In this document: positions 57,376 through 64,000 of the stretch, in pieces | Layout of the letters: each line of letters opens with the position of its first letter | How positions within the stretch are numbered: the stretch's first letter is position 1 | Source of the DNA: Juglans regia | Lineage: Eukaryota > Streptophyta > Magnoliopsida > Fagales > Juglandaceae | Assembly (NCBI RefSeq): GCF_001411555.2 | Contig: NW_023361600.1 | Location: 124,001 to 188,000 of the forward strand | Length of the DNA: 64,000 nt | Direction: 5' to 3' | Notes under the pieces: generated by a model | What the model was told of the DNA's origin: nothing | The model's input: the letters and a program-made list of their open reading frames with translations, nothing else | Database searches by the model: none | Translations under genes and position numbers: made by a program

Positions 57376-58860
57376 TTTGGGAGTTTCTCTTGGGAATACT
57401 TAACTTTTGATGACTATGAAATTTGAAACATTGGGATTTTATGTGCTTCGGTACCATGATTATTGTTCTATTATTTGACCTAAGTTGACTTTCTGATGCG
57501 ATATATTGCATATTACTAGTTATCATTAGGTGCATTGCATCGTATCTGTCATGTACGATGGGTATATAACCTTGTGTTACATGTCTTGACGCTTCAGCTT
57601 TCTTCGAATCCCAAGTGGGGGCTGAAGGCGTCATAGAAGCAGTGACATACGAAGAGCCAGAAAGTTTCATAGTGGCATCATAAAAAATCTTCAAAACTTT
57701 TACCATTACTATAACTCTCACCCAATCACTAAAGTTTGGGGGACTCGAGCTCACACTACGACAATAGCAAGAAAAATAATCATCATCATTCTCCAATCGT
57801 AAAAATAACTTTTGAAATGTTTCTACTACTCCTAGCATGAGATAAGTGGAGTTCTATCTGGCGGGAAAATCAAGGCACACCAATTTTAAACAGCTAATTT
57901 TCTCATTCTCTATACATTTTTTGAGTTTTTCCATTCTTGCTGGAAAGGATCTAAGATACTTGACCGCATTACGCACCCTTGTGATTGAATCATCACAATC
58001 TTTTAACCCATCATTCACAATGAGGTTCATAATATGGGCGCAACACCTTCTGTGAATATATTTCCCCTCCAACAAATGATCTCTCACAAACCTTTTTAAA
58101 TAATCGATGGTAACATCGTTTGAGGAAGCATTGTCAATTGTAACAGTCAAAATCTTGTCAATACCCCAATCCTGTAGACATGACTCTACATGCTTTCCAA
58201 TAGTGTCTCCTTTGTGATTAGGAATCAAACAAAAGTTTATATTTTTTTTTTTTTTTTTGTAATTTAAATTCATAGTCAATAAAGTGTGTAATAAGACACA
58301 TAATTTAAGTTCTGAATAGATGTCCAAGTGTCATACTTAAACAAACCTGTCCAACTACCTTAAATACTTTCCTCAACTTCTCATTCTCCTTTTAAAATAG
58401 TTTAATACAGCCTCTCACTGCAGTGGTTTGAGATGGCATTTGGAAATTTGGTTCAGTGATCAGCATACCTTTCTATATCCTTGGGCTTCCACTACCCTAA
58501 ACAGAACTCATCACAAATTATCATTTTTGCAATTTCCATTCATACCTGTTCTGAATCAAACTTATGTGTAGTTTCCATGCCACTCAAATCATTATCTCCC
58601 TCATTAACACTGACATGATGCAACATACTTGATGTACCTTATTTTTTTAGGTGACAGGAATAAGTCTTGTGGCAGTAATTACACCCCGCTTTTGCATTAC
58701 TTAATGAACATCCATCTTTTTTTCTTAAGTGTTCCCATACCATTGAGGGGTCCTTACTTGTCTTCCCTTTGGGACGGAGACTGGTGTTACTACTACTGAA
58801 CAAGTTAATGTTTGAAGTCAAAGGAGTAGTAACCTCATCATAACTTCTGAAGAAATCCAA
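57376..58860 (-). pseudogene. hAT transposase pseudogene (RICESLEEPER/BED type)
   Basis: The order on the minus strand is a BED-type zinc finger (SMVWEHLRKKDGCSLSNAKA, CNYCHKTYSCHLKK), then after a gap KILTVTIDNASSNDVTIDYL, GKYIHRRCCAHIMNLIVNDG and VRNAVKYLRSFPARMEKLKK. It ends with NSTYLMLGVVETFQKLFLRL and VKVLKIFYDATMKLSGSSYV. These are standard motifs of plant hAT transposases. In FPARWNST the Trp is TAG (about 57850), and an A-run near 58243 disrupts upstream sequence. The C-terminal dimerisation (hATC) region is missing. After SQNT the frame continues directly into a gypsy pol tail. Confidence 0.87.
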
Positions 58861-59397
58861 CTATAAACTAACATATAATTATCATATTAAAACATGAGAA
58901 AATATAAAAATTCGGCAACACCTACCAATAAGATTTCAACAAATGGATAGGACATGTGCATGAGTTATCTAAAATTACATGCATACCTAATGAATTAAGA
59001 ACTGATTATGGGATAGAGAATACAATACACATACATAATTCAGGTTTATGCTTAAAGTTTGGAACAAGTAGATTCCAATGCACGCATGTGTGGACATTTG
59101 AACATGCTTCAAAAGGATGTGAAGAGGTAAAAGAGACTTACTTGCTAGGGTAATAATTAGATTCTAAGTTTTTTGTTTTGTGTGTGTGTATGGGTATCTC
59201 CACAGCAATGTTACCCCAACTCGTAATTTATACATAGTTTACTTCTTCAAGAAAGCTTACAATATTGTAGGAATGAAATTTAGAGAAATTGTCTGAAGTA
59301 ATTTGTTTCTTTCTTTCTAACTTGACAGTTGTTAGGAGAAGTAAATTTAGCAAACCATAATACCCAAAATTAGACTTTGTACTACTTACATGTAAAT
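58861..59397. other. Intergenic DNA, nothing recognised
   Basis: A 65-codon frame at 58956-59153 has no recognisable similarity. No repeat ends are found before TGTAATGGCCC at 59398. Confidence 0.45.
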
Positions 59398-62330
59398 TGT
59401 AATGGCCCGCTAGAAATTCAATGCATGAATTTATTTAGGTTTTAGAAATCTCATGAAAATTTGAAAGTTTTTACAAATCAACCAATCCTATAGGTTTTAG
59501 TCTATCAACATAGTCAGTCTTACTACTCATTATGATGCCAGAAACACGATTTTATTTATTTAAGATGCTTTGGAGTGTGAGAATGAGAAACAGTCTGTGC
59601 CATTACACTCAATTGAATATTTAGGATTTTATAGAGCAATAAAAAGATTTTTATTTTCTGGAAAACAACTATTCAAAAATGCATTTTGAATTGTTTGAAG
59701 CACTTAGGTGTTGAATTCTACGAAATGAATTACTCTACTAGTTTCATATTAATATTTAGGATTTATGGTGCAAAGTTATTTTCACCATTTTTGAAGTGAA
59801 TAGTGACTCCAGTCTAAGAGCCATGTGGCACTCAGTTCAGTGTTTGCAAGATCATAGTGTGGAATGTCCAAAGTAGGTTAGAAAAATTTAATTTGGAAAC
59901 TTGACAAACTCTTAACCACACTTGGTGAATAGTATTTGACACTTAGCACCAAGAGGAACCATGAGATGGAAATGTGAAGGAAAATCAAGCTTGGTTATCA
60001 TGCCACCTATGCAAATACTATTTCATCCAACCATTCAATTTGTGCCAAACCAAAGAGGATTTCAACCCTAATTTAATCACTTGATTAATTCACTTACACA
60101 TGCTATTAACCACTCAAATCGATGTCATTACATCCTTATTTATTCTTTTATATCTTGGTAATTTCATTGGGCAAAACAAAATTGGATTTGGGCTTGTTAG
60201 AAACTCAAAACCCCAACTAAACACCATTGAAACCCCAAATGATGGCCCATTCGGTTAAGATCCATTAAGGCCCAAGAAATTTCACCATGAAGGCAAGGCT
60301 TATGGAGGAAGTTTCCCCTTTACCTGCCCAAGTCAGCCCCAAATAGTGGTTGATGGGAAGGCCAAAAGCCACCTCACCACCACCCATCACATGGAAGCTT
60401 CCTTGGCTGAAAACCATGGGCTGTATGGCACATGGTTTTCACCACTTTTGACAAACCAACCTCCCAATAAAATTGACTTACCTTGGCCACTAAGCCAGCT
60501 ACTTCTGCTATTTAAGCTGTCCACAGCTTGCCTGTCACCATTTGATCACTTTTCATTCACTTTCTTGGAGATAAATCCAAAGGAACTCTCTAATAGCTTT
60601 TCTAGCCTTTCTTGCTCAAACTTTACGAAACTCTTGTAAGTGGATTCTCACAAAGTTCTCTTGACATAAGTTGTTCTATTTGAGTCTAGTTTCTTTTGGA
60701 ATATTTTGTATAAATTTTCACAGACATTTGAGTGGTAAAACAATGGTTTAAGCATGAAGAGGTCATTTTGGGCTATAGTTTTGGGCAGTGTGTGATATTT
60801 TGATATTTTTTGTTAAGTTCTTGGCAAGGTCTTGGTATGATTTTTTGTGGTTTATAGTTAACATGCTAATATATAAGTTTGATGAAGACTAGTTGCATGT
60901 TATAAGTTTCTTATAAGAGTTTTGCATAGATCTAGAAAGTTGGAAACTAGGAGTATGAAAATAGTTGTGAAAGCATGATCCACTGGCTTTGGTATTCACA
61001 TAGGATACTCCTAGGACTTTGATCTCTATGTTAGAATGTTGTTTGTAAGATTTATGGTGTTGATATTGAAGATATGAATTTTTATGCATCCAAAGCTCCA
61101 GTTGGGTCTTATGTGTGAGCTCACAGATGGATCTATATTTTTTATGAAATGTTTACCATGTGATCATAGGTTTGATCTTAGATCTGTTTTAGAACTTGAA
61201 TATGAACCATATGATGTTATTTATTGATGATTTACTTCATGAAAGTTTAGAATCTAATGGTTTGATCACAACCAAATCTCATAGTGCTCAGGTTTGGAGA
61301 ATACGTCATTATAATTTCGAATCTAATGCCATGTCCTTATAAGCATCGATCATGAAGATTTGTCACGTGACACGATTATCATGTCATGAATCATAAGAGT
61401 CAGTCATGAAATATTTTTTAGTCAAGCATGAAACATTTATCAATTAGTTTATACTACGGTCAATGAGTATATGATCTGCCTGGTACTGCAGTCAAGGCAT
61501 ACACGTTGCCTAGTACTATGGTGAAAGAGTAGAGTCTACCGTAATACAAAAATGATGCTCATAGTGAAGGCGTAGGAGCTACCTGAGTACTCATGTCTCT
61601 TAACCAAAATGCACAATTTCAGTTACATGAGCAATATTCCCAAGTTCAGTTGATGTCTAGTTTCATACTTTCATGTCATGTTTATTTTCATGTCAGTTTA
61701 CTTCATGTCAATTAAGTTCACGTCAGTTTTAGTTCATGTTAGCTTAGTCAATGTCATTTCAAGTTATGTCAGCACATGTCATGTTATTTACCAAGTTATA
61801 TCACGCTCATTCATGTTCAAGTTAGCATTTATGTTATTTTACTGTCATACATGCATATGTAAACTATTAGTTTAAGTTACTTGTTAACTTCCTAAGATTT
61901 GTAATAAAATCTCACTTAGTAGTCTCAACTACCATCCCCTCCAGAATGGTAGACAATGTGTCAGAATCTGGAAAACCCATGCATGGGAGATTTGGATGAG
62001 ATCGAATAGAATATGGAGCACGAAACAAGGAGTTGATGGATTCTATCCCCCTATTTTCTGGACGTCAGTTGGATATCATAGTTGAGCTTCATGAGTGGCT
62101 TAGCAATTTAGCACAATAGTTTTCATTTTCCAGACTGTTGTTATAGAGTGTTATCTCCAATACTCCTTCTGTTACAATCATGTTAGACAAGTATTGTAAC
62201 TTTTTGGATATTAGTTATCACGTGAATTTTATGAAGCATTCTTATATTTTTGGATATATTACTTCTGGTACATACTATTTCTGAAAGGAAAAAATATATA
62301 TACTGCAAATATTGCATATTGTCAGATGCA
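59398..62330 (+). mobile_element. LTR-like repeat, copy 1 (TGTAATGGCCC family)
   Basis: It begins TGTAATGGCCCGC and has no coding content. A TATA-like CTATTTAAGC (about 60506) is followed by transcript-like sequence with a donor-like CTTGTAAGTGG (60633). Right of centre lies a stem-loop (61894-61915), followed by AATGGTAGACAATGTG. This layout resembles the long LTRs above. The right end is not exact. A second, diverged copy starts about 62340 and runs off the window. Confidence 0.6.
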
Positions 62331-62339
62331 TGATAGGTC

Positions 62340-64000
62340 CATTGCATCCTTAATTGTCATGAAAACCACGAAACATTTTACAAATCAACCAATCACGTAA
62401 ATTTTAGTCTGTCAGTAGAGTCAGTCATACTACTCACTATGATGCCAGAAATGTGATTTTTTTTTATTTGAGGTACTTATGATTTAAGGGCACAATAAAA
62501 TGATTTTCATTTTCTAGACAACAAATGTTCGAAAACACGTTTTGAATTGTTTGAGGCACTTAGGAGTTGAATTTCACAAAATAAAGTACACTTTAAATTT
62601 CATATGAATATTTATGATTTTATGGTGCAAAGTTATTTCACCATTTTCAAAGTGAATACTGACTCCAGTGTAAGTGCCATGTGGCACTCGGTCCATTGCT
62701 TTCAAGATCACAGTGTGAAATGTCCAAATTAGGTTAGAGAAGTTTTATTTAGACACTTGGCAAGATCTTAGCCACACTTGGCGAATAATATTGGACACTT
62801 GGCAACAAGAGGAATCATGAGATAGAAATGTGAAGGAAAATCAAGCTTTGTGATCATGCCTCCTATGCCAAACACTATTCCATCCAATTTGTGCCAAATC
62901 AAAGAGGGTTTCAACCCTAGTGAAACGACAAATACTTGGAATCCAATTAAAATCCCAAAACCTTGGTGAAAACTAAAACCCTAAATAGTTTCCCCAAACC
63001 CCAAATGTTTGACTCAAAACCCTAAGTGTGATCGATTGTAGCTTAGTGTTTAATCACTTGATTATATAACTTCCATACTATTAACAACTCAAATTCATGT
63101 CCTTACATCCTTATTTATTTTTTTATATATTGGTAACTTCATTAGGTCAAGAAAAATCAGATTTGGACCTGTTAAAAACCCAAACCCCAATCAAACCCCA
63201 TTGAAACCTCAAATGATGGCCCATTAGGTTAAGGCCCACAAAACTACACCACCAAGACAAAGTTTGTGGAGGAAGTTTCCCCCTACCATGATTATCCTTT
63301 ACCTGCGCAAGTTAGCCCCAAATAGTGGTCGATGGGAAGGCCAAAATCCACCACACCATGACCCTTCACATGGAGGCTTCCTTAGCTAAAAACCATGGGT
63401 TGTATGGCATATGGTTTTCACCACTTTTGGCTGACCAACCTCCCATAAAATTGACTTAGGCCTTGTTTGGTTACACAGATGAGATGAGATGAGAATAAAG
63501 TTGAATAAATATTATTATAATATAATTTTTTAATATAACTTTTGGTTTGGTATTTGAAAAAGTTTAATTATTTATTATATTTTGTGTGAGAGTTTGCCAA
63601 AGTTGTAATGATTAGATGAGATGAAAAGAGATGAGCTAGTTTGTATAACAAAATGAGGCATTAGCTTGGCCGCTAAGCCAGTCCCTTCTCCTATATAAGT
63701 CGTCCATAGCTTGCCCTTTACCATTTGATCAATTTCCATGCACTTTGTTGGAGAGAAACCCAGAGGAACTCTCAGACAGCTTTTATGGCCTTTCTTGCTC
63801 GAATTTTTTGAAACTCTTGTAAGTGGATTCTCACAAAGTTCTCTTCACATAAGTTGTTCCTATTTGTGTCTAGTTTCTTCTTGGATATTTTATGTAGATT
63901 TTCATGGATGTGTGATAGGTAAAAGGTTTGTTTAAGCATGAAGAGGTCATTTTGGGAGATGGTTCAGAGAGTGTGATATTTTGATATTTTTTATTAACTT
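62340..64000 (+). mobile_element. LTR-like repeat, copy 2 (partial, runs off window)
   Basis: It is collinear with 59440-60816: ACAAATCAACCAATC, TGATGCCAGAAA, GTGCCATGTGGCACTC, CACATGGTTTTCACCACTTTTG-like, TATATAAGTCGTCC and CTTGTAAGTGGATTC. It contains about 110 bp absent from copy 1 (about 62935-63045) and a MITE at 63459-63660. Divergence is well above that of recent LTR pairs. Confidence 0.7.
63459..63660. mobile_element. Tourist-type MITE, 202 bp, TTA target duplication
   Basis: Flanked by TTA on both sides (63456-63458 and 63661-63663). The ends GGCCTTGTTTGGTTACACA and, inverted, TGCCTCATTTTGTTATACA form an imperfect terminal repeat, followed by GATGAGATGAGATGAG. Copy 1 of the host repeat (near 60480) has no insert there, giving an empty-site comparison. 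TTA duplication and GGCC-type ends fit PIF/Harbinger-derived Tourist elements. Confidence 0.85.

Overview
The window is nuclear DNA of a dicot tree, most likely Fagales and probably Juglandaceae (walnut/hickory). Three things point there: TIR-NBS-LRR (TNL) disease-resistance genes split into the usual plant exons, abundant plant retrotransposons with initiator-Met tRNA primer sites, and short MITEs rich in GATGAGATGAG, a repeat I associate with that order. The taxonomic call is inference. I see no intact host gene. Everything recognisable is a broken TNL, a mobile element, or debris of one inside another.

Layout. 1-3677: AT-rich intergenic DNA with a perfect 22-bp-arm hairpin and MITE remnants. 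3678-6746 (minus): TNL pseudogene 1 (TIR, NB-ARC, first LRR exon), broken by frameshifts and nonsense codons. Its 3' half is replaced by a 0.77-kb segment that also occurs at 11348-12110. 8851-10035: a candidate DNA element with inverted ends. 12438-18296 (plus): a decayed plant Transposase_24 (En/Spm-type) gene, split by a 4.17-kb CACTA element (13019-17184) that carries an antisense exon of an OSCA/CSC1-like channel gene. 21779-34040 (minus): TNL pseudogene 2, with TIR, NB-ARC, LRR and C-terminal C-JID exons. It is hit by a 5'-truncated LINE (24055-24448) in the NB-ARC exon and by an 8.2-kb gag-only Ty3/gypsy-type element (25231-33441, LTRs about 3.03 kb) in intron 1. The DNA upstream of the two TNLs is homologous (6747-8640 against 34041-39160), so the pair arose by segmental duplication.

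39167-64000 is a nested transposon graveyard. It holds a partial CACTA end, a 3.13-kb solo LTR with a perfect TAATC target duplication, a Ty1/copia pol fragment, and a third 3.3-kb LTR carrying an 11-copy, 31-bp tandem array. A different LTR (from 49129) follows. Next come pieces of a short-LTR Ty3/gypsy family arranged both as tandem and as inverted units, and a hAT transposase pseudogene whose frame runs into the gypsy pol tail. The window ends with two neighbouring copies of a further LTR-like repeat, the second holding a Tourist-type MITE with TTA target duplication.

The features I find most worth following are a small stem-loop that keeps its position in several unrelated LTRs while its stem sequence differs, the OSCA exon capture, the gag-only element with very long LTRs, the amplified minimal integrase units, and the hAT-gypsy chimeric frame.
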